This document shows positions 12,505-24,400 of a DNA stretch of 64,000 nucleotides, one piece after another. The DNA lies in the NCBI GenBank assembly GCA_030180135.1, contig CM058237.1:107523904-107587903 (forward strand), read 5' to 3'. The position numbers were made by a program, and so were the translations under genes. The DNA is from Orychophragmus violaceus (taxonomy: Eukaryota > Streptophyta > Magnoliopsida > Brassicales > Brassicaceae). Position 1 is the stretch's first letter. Each line of letters begins with the position of its first letter. The notes below the pieces were generated by a model that was given only the letters and a program-made list of their open reading frames with translations, was not told where the DNA came from and made no database searches.

Positions 12505-12822
12505 CTGGTCGTGGGTGCAACGATCGTTGCTTTAGAGGCAACGATCGATGCTGGTTGAACCAGATTAATTCCGGTTTAGCTCAACGTCTTAATTTCGATT
12601 TAAACCAATTGCAACGACCGTTGCACATGTGAGCAACGATCGTCACACATCTCCAGACTTGTGTTCTGTATCTAATATCTAACAAAAACAACTAAAAACG
12701 TGAAATCCTAAGGAAAACACAAAAAAAAATGAGAAAGAAAAATAATTAAACCTAACAGTGGGTTGCCTCCCACTCAGCGCTTGTTTTAAGTCATTAGCTT
12801 GACTTTTGGAAAGGGGTCAGAC
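11975..12822 (-). other. Inter-ORF leader of the Athila-like element
   Basis: About 850 bp without an ORF. It holds four pairs of CGATCG/CGACCG near-palindromes (12029/12050, 12105/12125, 12521/12542, 12615/12637), the candidate splice sites, and the hairpin at 12759-12774. In an autonomous relative, pol would lie between the two ORFs. Confidence 0.7.
12759..12774 (-). other. Hairpin in the conserved post-pol tract
   Basis: The minus strand reads GTGGGAGGCAACCCAC, a 5-bp stem with a 6-base loop, preceded by AAACAAGCGCT. I recall this tract as common just after the integrase stop in plant Athila/Tat-type elements. Here it follows the gag-like ORF by about 50 bp, which marks where pol was lost. 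Confidence 0.55.
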
Positions 12823-14184
12823 TCATGGAGGTTTCAACAGAGACTTTGAGTGTCTCTGTGAATGCCTTATCATCCATGGTGGTGTGTAAGCAGTAGCAGC
12901 ATGATGTCGCCCAAGAAACGTCGGGATGAATGTAGGGTGAAATTGACACTTGGGCGTTTTAACGCTCTTTCCTGCATTCAAAACGGTGGAGTCAGGAGGT
13001 TTAAACTTAGAGGATTTATGCTTCACCTTTGGCAAAGTTTTGATGTTCGGAGCCTTTCGTTTATGAGTAGCTTTAGGCCTTGAAGATGTTAGAATAGGCT
13101 CTTGTGGAACCACCATCTTCTTGTCAACCATCACTGTGCACTGATCCACATCTTTAGACTTAACGGGAGCTTTCGGGAATGGCAATGGAGGTTTATAGGT
13201 TCTTTCCTTAGCAGGTCCTTGAGATATGAGTGAAACTGGTTCCTCTCGGGGTGCAACGATCGGTGCTTGTGATGCATCGATCGATGCTGTCGTCTCCTCT
13301 CGTGTTTCAACTATGGTCTCGGGTTTATCCGCCTCTTGATCCATTCCAGCCATCTCAGACTCAAATTTCTCTTCTTGGCTTGGTCCTACTTCAATCTGAA
13401 CTATCCAAGTCAAGAGATCCATGTCAATCTCTGTTGAGTCGGGTGCATTGAAGCTTTCAAACTCAGGCAATTCAACATCAAATCCCCCTCTGTCTTCCAT
13501 AAATTCCACAGCCTTAACCGCTAGACATGATCCATGATCCATCTGTGTGTCTAGCTGCTTCATACGAGTGCTCAAGGATTCAAATTTCTCATTCAGATTA
13601 GTGTACAGGTTCTCTAGCTTCGAGCTGAAAGAAGCTGTGTTCTGCTGTTGCTTTTCAATCGATTGTTCTATCATCATCTCTAGTTTGCTCCTTTGTGTAG
13701 GAGGCGCTAGATAGGAAGTATAGTTCTGGTCTCTTGATCCTTGAGCATGCCTAGAACCTTGTCTGTGCTGATGTCCCAATGTATGTCCATAAGAGTCGGC
13801 TCCAGCCATATAATGTACCTCTGTAAATTTATCAGTTTTTGCCTCTGCTCGGAACTGTCTCTCCCTAAGTAAGATGTCGTGGATGTCATCTATCTTACTC
13901 TGCATCTCAGCTACTTGCCCAACCAATACATGGTAATCTGGTAAGATGGGATTTCCTTCCCCATCTATTTTCTGACCTTTTGCGTTGCATATGTGACCCT
14001 CATGGTCTCGTAGAACGCCGTTTTCACTGCGAATCAGAATCACAGGTTCCATGGCGCGGAACCTATTGAACGTCTCAGATCTCAGCATCGCTGTTCTCGC
14101 CTTGTGTCGATCGATGCAAGGTGAGCAACGATCGATGCAGTGCGAATCCCTGCGAATCCAAAAATCAAAAACGTGAGTAAACAA
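12823..14184 (-). CDS. Gag-linker-like ORF of the Athila-like element, pol deleted
   Basis: 453 codons. A later start (MLRSETFNRF, codon 33, or MEPVILIRSE, codon 45) may be the true one, because codons 17-27 are encoded by a pair of CGATCG palindromes. Visible parts are a charged N-terminal segment, a probable coiled coil at about residues 165-212 (LEMMIEQSIEKQQQNTASF onward), an acidic stretch at 240-300, and YKPPLPFP at 330-337. That last motif resembles the one before the protease in Athila-type polyproteins. The C-terminal 110 residues are basic. I see no CCHC zinc knuckle, no clear capsid block and no protease, so this is a rearranged gag remnant that stays open. Whether it is translated is unknown. 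Confidence 0.6.
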   Translation of the reverse strand: MFTHVFDFWIRRDSHCIDRCSPCIDRHKARTAMLRSETFNRFRAMEPVILIRSENGVLRDHEGHICNAKGQKIDGEGNPILPDYHVLVGQVAEMQSKIDDIHDILLRERQFRAEAKTDKFTEVHYMAGADSYGHTLGHQHRQGSRHAQGSRDQNYTSYLAPPTQRSKLEMMIEQSIEKQQQNTASFSSKLENLYTNLNEKFESLSTRMKQLDTQMDHGSCLAVKAVEFMEDRGGFDVELPEFESFNAPDSTEIDMDLLTWIVQIEVGPSQEEKFESEMAGMDQEADKPETIVETREETTASIDASQAPIVAPREEPVSLISQGPAKERTYKPPLPFPKAPVKSKDVDQCTVMVDKKMVVPQEPILTSSRPKATHKRKAPNIKTLPKVKHKSSKFKPPDSTVLNAGKSVKTPKCQFHPTFIPTFLGRHHAATAYTPPWMIRHSQRHSKSLLKPP

Positions 14185-14246
14185 GAAAATTAAAAAGAAT
14201 GCTTAGTCTAAATCCTAGTACTAAATCTATAGGTGAACTCAAAGAG

Positions 14247-14264
14247 TCCCCGGCAACGGCGCCA
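14247..14264 (-). other. Primer-binding site, tRNA-Asp
   Basis: The plus strand reads TCCCCGGCAACGGCGCCA, which matches the 3' end of plant tRNA-Asp including CCA. It lies six bases inside the 5' LTR. Use of tRNA-Asp is typical of the Athila clade. Confidence 0.93.
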
Positions 14265-14270
14265 AAAACT

Positions 14271-15446
14271 TGATAGGTTGTATAGTTTTCCCTATTCTAC
14301 TGCAAGTGCACAGTTAATGCAATCGTAGTATATAAGGTATCGAATCCCACGAGGACTCTCAGTCACACAATAGATTAATAGCAGTTCAGATTAAATTAAG
14401 CGAAGCAGATGTGAAAACAGTAAGCGAAATAGCAAAGTAAATCAAGTGAGTTTGTGAGCAAGAAGGCGAGGCGTTAGGTTTCAGGAGTTCTCAGGAAATC
14501 AGGAACGCAAGCAATCAATCTATCTAAATCCAATCAATAACTATTCTAGAACTCAAACACTGATATAGAATTAACCAAATTCCTTTGCGATAATTCTCTA
14601 AGTCTAAGTGCAGCAAACCAAACTTCCGTTTGCGAGAACTAACACATTAAACTAGCATTAATTCCAAGTTTGATATGTTCACAATTAACCTGAACCAAAC
14701 TTCCGTTTGCGAACAGTTTAATTGCTTATCTAAGTTCTTTCTAGTTAAATTAACCAACTTCCGCTGAATTAATCAACCTAACATCATAACTCTGATTAGC
14801 TACTTCAGATTAAGCATTAAGATCAACTTAGATAAAGAACTAGCAGATATGAATCTCTACAGATCAATTAAACTATAATTCTCTGAAATCCTTAATGAGA
14901 ATCCTTCAACCTAACAGGTGATCTACTCAGACATACTCATCGAGACAGAAGATATCATAAGTAGAAAACCAAATATCATAAAATCAAATAAGAACTGGGG
15001 TTCAAAATCAAGTCTCATTCGAGAACAAAATCAGCCCCTCCAATCTCCTAAGAGAATAAAACTTAGTTATCAAGCATAGCCTAAACAATGGCTCAAAAAC
15101 TCTATTTATAACCTAAAACACGTTTTGGGGCTTCTTTGTAAATATTAGGAACTTCTGGGCAGAATTACAATTTCATCATTCTTCATCAAACCGTCGTTTG
15201 GCCCATCTCGCTGGTGCATCGATCGTTGCCACAAGTGTGACGATCGTTGCAACTCGGAAATATCAACAGTGAACTCTATCTCTCGGCTAAATACTCCAAT
15301 TAGCTCCAGAAAGTGCCTAAATCACCAAATATGCTCCAAATGTGCTTGTACCTAATAAACACCTGAAAAGACTCTAAAACATAGTAAAAGACTCGATAAA
15401 TAACACATATACCATGGTTAAAAGCCCTAAAATCCATGGTATATCA
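14271..15446 (-). repeat. 5' LTR of the Athila-like element
   Basis: 1,176 bp, beginning TGATAGG and ending TATCA on the plus strand. Minus-strand transcription would start downstream of the TATAAATAG at 15102-15110. It is followed by the right target duplication ACTAT (15447-15451). Confidence 0.96.
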
Positions 15447-15451
15447 ACTAT

Positions 15452-18400
15452 CATGACCAAAACCCTTAAAATGGGATATAAAAGAGGTCTGGTGAAGAAA
15501 TTGGTGGAAAACAAATGACCCGAAAAACCCGTCTATACACCGTGGGAAGGTTATAGCCTACCGAGAACCAAGGTTCCTTGACCCGAAAAAATTGACTCGA
15601 GTTTTTTTGAAACTATCAAGACCCAAACCTCTCTAATGGATAACAAAGAGGTCTGGTGAAGAAATTGGTGGAAAAAACAATGACGGGAAAGGATAAACTG
15701 ATTCTATCCACCGGGGGAAGGATCCTAAGGCCAAAACCTCATAATGGACTGACGGAAAGGACTATCTTGGCCATACTGACTAACGTGATGGATTATCCTG
15801 ACCAGATGCACCGCCAAGAAGGATTCTAAGGCCAAAATGCAAGTTTCCATGACCCAGGAAGAATTGGATCGAGTTTTTTTGAAACTATCATGACCAAAAC
15901 CCTTAAAATGGGATATAAAAGAGGTCTGGTGAAGAAATTGGTGGAAAACAAATGACCCGAAAAACCCGTCTATACACCGTGGGAAGGTTATAGCCTACCG
16001 AGAACCAAGGTTCCTTGACCCGAAAAAATTGACTCGAGTTTTTTTGAAACTATCAAGACCCAAACCTCTCAAATGGATAACAAAGAGGTCTGGTGAAGAA
16101 ATTGGTGGAAAACAAATGACGGGATAGGATAAACTGATTCTATCCACCGGGGGAAGGATCCTAAGGCCGAAACCTCCTAATGGACTGACGGGAAGGACTA
16201 TCTCGGCCATACTGATTGACGGGATGGATTATCCTGACCAGATGCACCGCCGAGAAGGATTCTAAGGCCAAAATGCAAGTTTCCATGACCCAGGAAGAAT
16301 TGGATCGAGTTTTTTTTAAACTATCATGACCAAAACCCTTAAAATGGGATATAAATGAGGTCTGGTGAAGAAATTGGTGGAAAACAAATGACCCGAAAAA
16401 CCCGTCTATACACCGTGGGAAGGTTATAGCCTACCGAGAACCAAGGTTCCTTGACCCGAAAAAATTGACTCGAGTTTTTTTGAAACTATCAAGACCCAAA
16501 CCTCTCTAATGGATAACAAAGAGGTCTGGTGAAGAAATTGGTGGAAAAAACAATGACGGGAAAGGATAAACTGATTCTATCCACCGGGGGAAGGATCCTA
16601 AGGCCAAAACCTCATAATGGACTGACGGAAAGGACTATCTTGGCCATACTGACTAACGTGATGGATTATCCTGACCAGATGCACCGCCAAGAAGGATTCT
16701 AAGGCCAAAATGCAAGTTTCCATGACCCAGGAAGAATTGGATCGAGTTTTTTTGAAACTATCATGACCAAAACCCTTAAAATGGGATATAAAAGAGGTCT
16801 GGTGAAGAAATTGGTGGAAAACAAATGACCCGAAAAACCCGTCTATACACCGTGGGAAGGTTATAGCCTACCGAGAACCAAGGTTCCTTGACCCGAAAAA
16901 ATTGACTCGAGTTTTTTTGAAACTATCAAGACCCAAACCTCTCAAATGGATAACAAAGAGGTCTGGTGAAGAAATTGGTGGAAAACAAATGACGGGATAG
17001 GATAAACTGATTCTATCCACCGGGGGAAGGATCCTAAGGCCGAAACCTCCTAATGGACTGACGGGAAGGACTATCTCGGCTATACTGATTGACGGGATGG
17101 ATTATCCTGACCAGATGCACCGCCGAGAAGGATTCTAAGGCCAAAATGCAAGTTTCCATGACCCAGGAAGAATTGGATCGAGTTTTTTTGAAACTATCAT
17201 GACCAAAACCCTTAAAATGGGATATAAAAGAGGTATGGTGAAGAAATTGGTGGAAAACAAATGACCCGAAAAACCCGTCTATACACCGTGGGAAGGTTAT
17301 AGCCTACCGAGAACCAAGGTTCCATGACCCGAAATAATTGACTCGAGTTTTTTTGAAACTATCAAGACCCAAACCTCTCAAATGGATAACAAAGAGGTCT
17401 GGTGAAGAAATTGGTGGAAAACAAATGACCCGAAAAACCCGTCTATACACCGTGGGAAGGTTATAGCCTACCGAGAACCAAGGTTCCTTGACCCGAAAAA
17501 ATTAACTCGAGTTTTTTTTGAAACTGTCAAGACCCAAACCTCTCAAATGGATAACAAAGAGGTCTGGTGAAGAAATTGGTGGAAAAAACAATGACGGGAT
17601 AGGATAAACTGATTCTATCCACCGGGGGAAGGATCCTAAGGCCAAAACCCGAAAAACCCGTCTATACACCGTGGGAAGGTTATAGCCTACCGAGAACCAA
17701 GGTTCCTTGACCCGAAAAAATTGACTCGAGTTTTTTTGAAACTATCAAGACCCAAACCTCTCAAATGACGGTCGGAAAGGACTATCTTGGCCATACTGAC
17801 TAACGTGATGGATTATCCTGACCAGATGCACCGCCGAGAAGGATTCTAAGGCCAAAATGCAAGTTTCCATGACCCAGGAAGAATTGGATCGAGTTTTTTT
17901 GAAACTATCATGACCAAAACCCTTAAAATGGGATATAAAAGAGGTCTGGTGAAGAAATTGGTGGAAAACAAATGACCCGAAAAACCCGTCTATACACCGT
18001 GGGAAGGTTATAGCCTACCGAGAACCAAGGTTCCTTGACCCGAAAAAATTGACTCGAGTTTTTTTGAAACTATCAAGACCCAAACCTCTCAAATGGATAA
18101 CAAAGAGGTCTGGTGAAGAAATTGGTGGAAAACAAATGACGGGATAAGATAAACTGATTTTATCCACCGGGGGAAGGATCCTAAGGCAAAAACCTCCTAA
18201 TGGACTGACGGGAAGGACTATCTCGGCCATACTGATTGACGGGATGGATTATCCTGACCAGATGCACCGCCGAGAAGGATTCTAAGGCCAAAATGCAAGT
18301 TTCCATGACCCAGGAAGAATTGGATCGAGTTTTTTTGAAACTATCATGACCAAAACCCTTAAAATGGGATATAAATGAGGTCTGGTGAAGAAATTGGTGG

Positions 18401-18470
18401 AAAACAAATGACCCGAAAAACCCGTCTATACACCGTGGGAAGGTTATAGCCTACCGAGAACCAAGGTTCC
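15452..18470. repeat. Complex satellite, block 2, proximal part
   Basis: The array resumes in phase after the Athila-like insertion. About 15452-16320 is repeated at about 16322-17192 (offset about 872 bp), with shared variants CCTCTCTAATGG (15630, 16501) and GCACCGCCAAGAAGG (15806, 16680). Near 17640 one unit is fused out of register (GGCCAAAACCCGAAAAACCC), so a new junction has formed inside the array. Confidence 0.9.
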
Positions 18471-21400
18471 TTGACCCGAAAATATTGACTCGAGTTTTTT
18501 TGAAACTATCAAGACCCAAACCTCTCAAATGGATAACAAAGAGGTCTGGTGAAGAAATTGGTGGAAAAAAAAATTGACGGGATAGGATAAACTGATTCTA
18601 TCCACCGGGGGAAGGATCCTAAGGCCAAAACCTTCTAATGGACTGACGGGAAGGAATATCGCGGCCATACTGGCTAACGGGATGGATTATCCTGACCAGA
18701 TGCACCGCCGAGAAGGATTCTAAGGCCAAAATGCAAGTTTCCATGACCCAGGAAGAATTGGATCGAGTTTTTTTGAAACTATCATGACCAAAACCCTTAA
18801 AATGGGATATAAAAGAGGTCTGGTGAAGAAATTGGTGGAAAACAAATGACCCGAAAAACCCGTCTATACACCGTGGGAAGGTTATAGCCTACCGAGAACC
18901 AAGGTTCCTTGACCCGAAAAAATTGACTCGAGTTTTTTTGAAACTATCAAGACCCAAACCTCTCAAATATCTCGGCCATACTGACTAACGGGATGGATTA
19001 TCCTGACCAGATGCACCGCCGAGAAGGATTCTAAGGCCAAAATGCAAGTTTCCATGACCCAGGAAGAATTGGATCGAGTTTTTTTGAAACTATCATGACC
19101 AAAACCCTTAAAATGGGATATAAAAGAGGTCTGGTGAAGAAATTGGTGGAAAACAAATGACCCGAAAAACCCGTCTATACACCGTGGGAAGGTTATAGGC
19201 TACCTAGAACCAAGGTTCCTTGACCCGAAAAAATTGACTCGAGTTTTTTTGAAACTATCAAGACCCAAACCTCTCAAATGGATAACAAAGAGGTCTGGTG
19301 AAGAAATTGGTGGAAAAAAACAATGACGGGATAGGATAAACTGATTCTATCCACCGGGGGAAGGATCCTAAGGCCAAAACCTCCTAATGGACTGACGGAA
19401 AGGACTATCGTGGCCATACTGACTAACGTGATGGATTATCCAGACCAGATGCACCGCCGAGAAGGATTCTAAGGCCAAAATGCAAGTTTCCATGACCCAG
19501 GAAGAATTGGATCGAGTTTTTTTGAAACTATCATGACCAAAACCCTTAAAATGGGATATAAAAGAAGTCTGGTGAAGAAATTGGTGGAAAACAAATGACC
19601 CGAAAAACCCGTCTATACACCGTGGGAAGGTTATAGCCTACCGAGAACCAAGGTTCCTTGACCCGAAAATATTGACTCGAGTTTTTTTGAAACTATCAAG
19701 ACCCAAACCTCTCAAATGGATAACAAAGAGGTCTGGTGAAGAAATTAGTGGAAAAAACAATGACGGGATAGGATAAACTGATTCTATCCACCGGGGGAAG
19801 GATCCTAAGGCCAAAACCTCATAATGGACTGACGGAAAGGACTATCTTGGCCATACTGACTAACGTGATGGATTATCCTGACCAGATGCACCGCCGAGAA
19901 TGATTCTAAGGCCAAAATGCAAGTTTCCATGACCCATGAAGAACTGGATCGAGTTTTTTTGAAACTATCATGACCAAAACCCTTAAAATGGGATATAAAA
20001 GAGGTGTGGTGAAGAAATTGGTGGAAAACAAATGACCCAAAAAACCCGTCTATACACCGTGGGAAGGTTATAGCCTACCGAGAACCCAGGTTCCTTGACC
20101 CGAAAAAATTGACTCGAGTTTTTTTGAAACTATCAAGACCCAAACCTCTCAAATGGATAACAAAGAGGTCTGGTGAAGAAATTGGTTGAAAACAAATGAC
20201 CCGAAAAACCCGTCTATACACCGTGGGAAGGTTATAGCCTACCGAGAACCAAGGTTCCATGACCCGAAAAAAATTGACTCGAGTTTTTTTGAAACTATCA
20301 AGACCCAAACCTCTCAAATGGATAACAAAGAGGTTTGGTGAAGAAATTGGTGGAAAAAACAATGACGGGATATGATAAACTGATTCTATCCACCGGGGGA
20401 AGGATCCTAAGGCCAAAACCTCCTAATGGACTGACGGGAAGGACTATCTCGGCCATACTGACTAACGGGATGGAAACGAACTGACGGGAAGGACTATCTC
20501 GGCCATACTGACTGACGTGATGGATTATCCTGACCAGATGCACCGCCGAGAAGGATTCTAAGGCCAAAATGCAAGTTTCCATGACCCAGGAAGAATTGGA
20601 TCGAGTTTTTTTGAAACTATCATGACCAAAACCCTTAAAATGGGATATAAAAGAGGTCTGGTGAAGAAATTGGTGGAAAACAAATGACCCGAAAAACCTG
20701 TCTATACACCGTGGGAAGGTTATAGCCTACCGAGAACCAAGGTTCCTTGACCCGAAAAAATTGACTCGAGTTTTTTTGAAACTATCAAGACCCAAACCTC
20801 TCAAATGGATAACAAAGAGGTCTGGTGAAGAAATTGGTGGAAAACAAATGACGGGATAGGATAAACTGATTCTATCCACCGGGGGAAGGATCCTAAGGCC
20901 AAAACCTCCTAATGGACTGACGGGAAGGACTATCTCGGCCATACTGATTGACGGGATGGATTATCCTGACCAGATGCACCGCCGAGAAGGATTCTAAGGC
21001 CAAAATGCAAGTTTCCATGACCCAGGAAGAATTGGATCGAGTTTTTTTTTTAACTATCATGACCAAAACCCTTAAAATGGGATATAAAAGAGGTATGGTG
21101 AAGAAATTGGTGGAAAACAAATGACCCGAAAAACCCGTCTATACACCGTGGGAAGGTTATAGCCTACCGAGAACCAAGGTTCCATGACCCGAAATAATTG
21201 ACTCGAGTTTTTTTGAAACTATCAAGACCCAAACCTCTCAAATGGATAACAAAGAGGTCTGGTGAAGAAATTGGTGGAAAACAAATGACCCGAAAAACCC
21301 GTCTATACACCGTGGGAAGGTTATAGCCTACCGAGAACCAAGGTTCCTTGACCCGAAAAAATTGACTCGAGTTTTTTTTGAAACTGTCAAGACCCAAACC

Positions 21401-24400
21401 TCTCAAATGGATAACAAAGAGGTCTGGTGAAGAAATTGGTTGAAAAAACAATGACGGGATAGGATAAACTGATTCTATCCACCGGGGGAAGGATCCTAAG
21501 GCCAAAACCTCCTAATGGACTGACGGAAAGGACTATCTTGGCCATACTGACTAACGTGATGGATTATCCTGACCAGATGCACCGCCGAGAAGGATTCTAA
21601 GGCCAAAATGCAAGTTTCCATGACCCAGGAAGAATTGGATCGAGTTTTTTTTGAAACTATCATGACCAAAACCCTTAAAATGGGATATAAAGAGGTCTGG
21701 TGAAGAAATTGGTGGAAAACAAATGACCCGAAAAACCCGTCTATACACCGTGGGAAGGTTATAGCCTACCGAGAACCAAGGTTCCTTGACCCGAAAATAT
21801 TGACTCGAGTTTTTTTGAAACTATCAAGACCCAAACCTCTCAAATGGATAACAAAGAGGTCTGGTGAAGAAATTGGTGGAAAAAAAATTGACGGGATAGG
21901 ATAAACTGATTCTATCCACCGGGGGAAGGATCCTAAGGCCAAAACCTTATAATGGACTGACGGGAAGGAATATCTCGGCCATACTGGCTAACGGGATGGA
22001 TTATCCTGACCAGATGCACCGCCGAGAAGGATTCTAAGGCCAAAATGCAAGTTTCCATGACCCAGGAAGAATTGGATCGAGTTTTTTTGAAACTATCATG
22101 ACCAAAACCCTTAAAATGGGATATAAAAGAGGTCTGGTGAAGAAATTGGTGGAAAACAAATGACCCAAAAAACCCGTCTATACACCGTGGGAAGGTTATA
22201 GCCTACCGAGAACCAAGGTTCCTTGACCCGAAAAAATTGACTCGAGTTTTTTTGAAACTATCAAGACCCAAACCTCTCAAATATCTCGGCCATACTGACT
22301 AACGGGATGGATTATCCTGACCAGATGCACCGCCGAGAAGGATTCTAAGGCCAAAATGCAAGTTTCCATGACCCAGGAAGAATTGGATCGAGTTTTTTTG
22401 AAACTATCATGACCAAAACCCTTAAAATGGGATATAAAAGAGGTCTCCTGAAGAAATTGGTGGAAAACAAATGACCCGAAAAACCCGTCTATACACCGTG
22501 GGAAGGTTATAGGCTACCTAGAACCAAGGTTCCTTGACACGAAAAAATTGACTCGAGTTTTTTTGAAACTATCAAGACCCAAACCTCTCAAATGGATAAC
22601 AAAGAGGTCTGGTGAAGAAATTAGTGGAAAAAACAATGACGGGATAGGATAAACTGATTCTATCCACCGGGGGAAGGATCCTAAGGCCAAAACCTCCTAA
22701 TGGACTGACGGAAAGGACTATCGTGGCCATACTGACTAACGTGATGGATTATCCAGACCAGATGCACCGCCGAGAAGGATTCTAAGGCCAAAATGCAAGT
22801 TTCCATGACCCAGGAAGAATTGGATCGAGTTTTTTTGAAACTATCATGACCAAAACCCTTAAAATGGGATATAAAAGAGGTCTGGTGAAGAAATTGGTGG
22901 AAAACAAATGACCCGAAAAACCCGTCTATACACCGTGGGAAGGTTATAGCCTATCGAGAACCCAGGTTCCTTGACCCGGAAAAATTGACTCGAGTTTTTT
23001 TGAAACTATCAAGACCCAAACCTCTCAAATGGATAACAAAGAGGTCTGGTGAAGAAATTGGTTGAAAACAAATGACCCGAAAAACCCGTCTATACACCGT
23101 GGGAAGGTTATAGCCTACCGAGAACCAAGGTTCCATGACCCGAAAAAAATTGACTCGAGTTTTTTTGAAACTATCAAGACCCAAACCTCTCAAATGGATA
23201 ACAAAGAGGTTTGGTGAAGAAATTGGTGGAAAAAACAATGACGGGATATGATAAACTGATTCTATCCACCGGGGGAAGGATCCTAAGGCCAAAACCTCCT
23301 AATGGACTGACGGGAAGGACTATCTCGGCCATACTGACTAACGGGATGGAAACGAACTGACGGGAAGGACTATCTCGGCCATACTGACTGACGTGATGGA
23401 TTATCCTGACCAGATGCACCGCCGAGAAGGATTCTAAGGCCAAAATGCAAGTTTCCATGACCCAGGAAGAATTGGATCGAGTTTTTTTGAAACTATCATG
23501 ACCAAAACCCTTAAAATGGGATATAAAAGAGGTCTGGTGAAGAAATTGGTGGAAAACAAATGACCCGAAAAACCTGTCTATACACCGTGGGAAGGTTATA
23601 GCCTACCGAGAACCAAGGTTCCTTGACCCGAAAAAATTGACTCGAGTTTTTTTGAAACTATCAAGACCCAAACCTCTCAAATGGATAACAAAGAGGTCTG
23701 GTGAAGAAATTGGTGGAAAACAAATGACGGGATAGGATAAACTGATTCTATCCACCGGGGGAAGGATCCTAAGGCCAAAACCTCCTAATGGACTGACGGG
23801 AAGGACTATCTCGGCCATACTGATTGACGGGATGGATTATCCTGACCAGATGCACCGCCGAGAAGGATTCTAAGGCCAAAATGCAAGTTTCCATGACCCA
23901 GGAAGAATTGGATCGAGTTTTTTTTAACTATCATGACCAAAACCCTTAAAATGGGATATAAAAGAGGTATGGTGAAGAAATTGGTGGAAAACAAATGACC
24001 CGAAAAACCCGTCTATACACCGTGGGAAGGTTATAGCCTACCGAGAACCAAGGTTCCATGACCCGAAATAATTGACTCGAGTTTTTTTGAAACTATCAAG
24101 ACCCAAACCTCTCAAATGGATAACAAAGAGGTCTGGTGAAGAAATTGGTGGAAAAGAAATGACCCGAAAAACCCGTCTATACACCGTGGGAAGGTTATAG
24201 CCTACCGAGAACCAAGGTTCCTTGACCCGAAAAAATTGACTCGAGTTTTTTTTGAAACTGTCAAGACCCAAACCTCTCAAATGGATAACAAAGAGGTCTG
24301 GTGAAGAAATTGGTTGAAAAAACAATGACGGGATAGGATAAACTGATTCTATCCACCGGGGGAAGGATCCTAAGGCCAAAACCTCCTAATGGACTGACGG

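Larger units (their letters stand above)
7895..15446 (-). mobile_element. Athila-like Ty3/gypsy retrotransposon, pol-less
   Basis: Complete LTR retrotransposon of 7,552 bp on the minus strand. It has two 1,176-bp LTRs (TGATA...TATCA ends), the 5-bp duplication ACTAT, a primer site for tRNA-Asp at 14247-14264 and a polypurine tract at 9071-9082. Inside are a gag-linker-like ORF (12823-14184) and an Athila-family ORF (10844-11962). I see no protease, reverse transcriptase, RNase H or integrase in any frame, so it is non-autonomous. The two LTRs differ at only about seven positions by eye, so the insertion is young although pol is missing. The deletion was therefore probably inherited from an active non-autonomous lineage rather than arising here after insertion. 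The Athila assignment rests on the primer site and the ORF. Confidence 0.92.
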
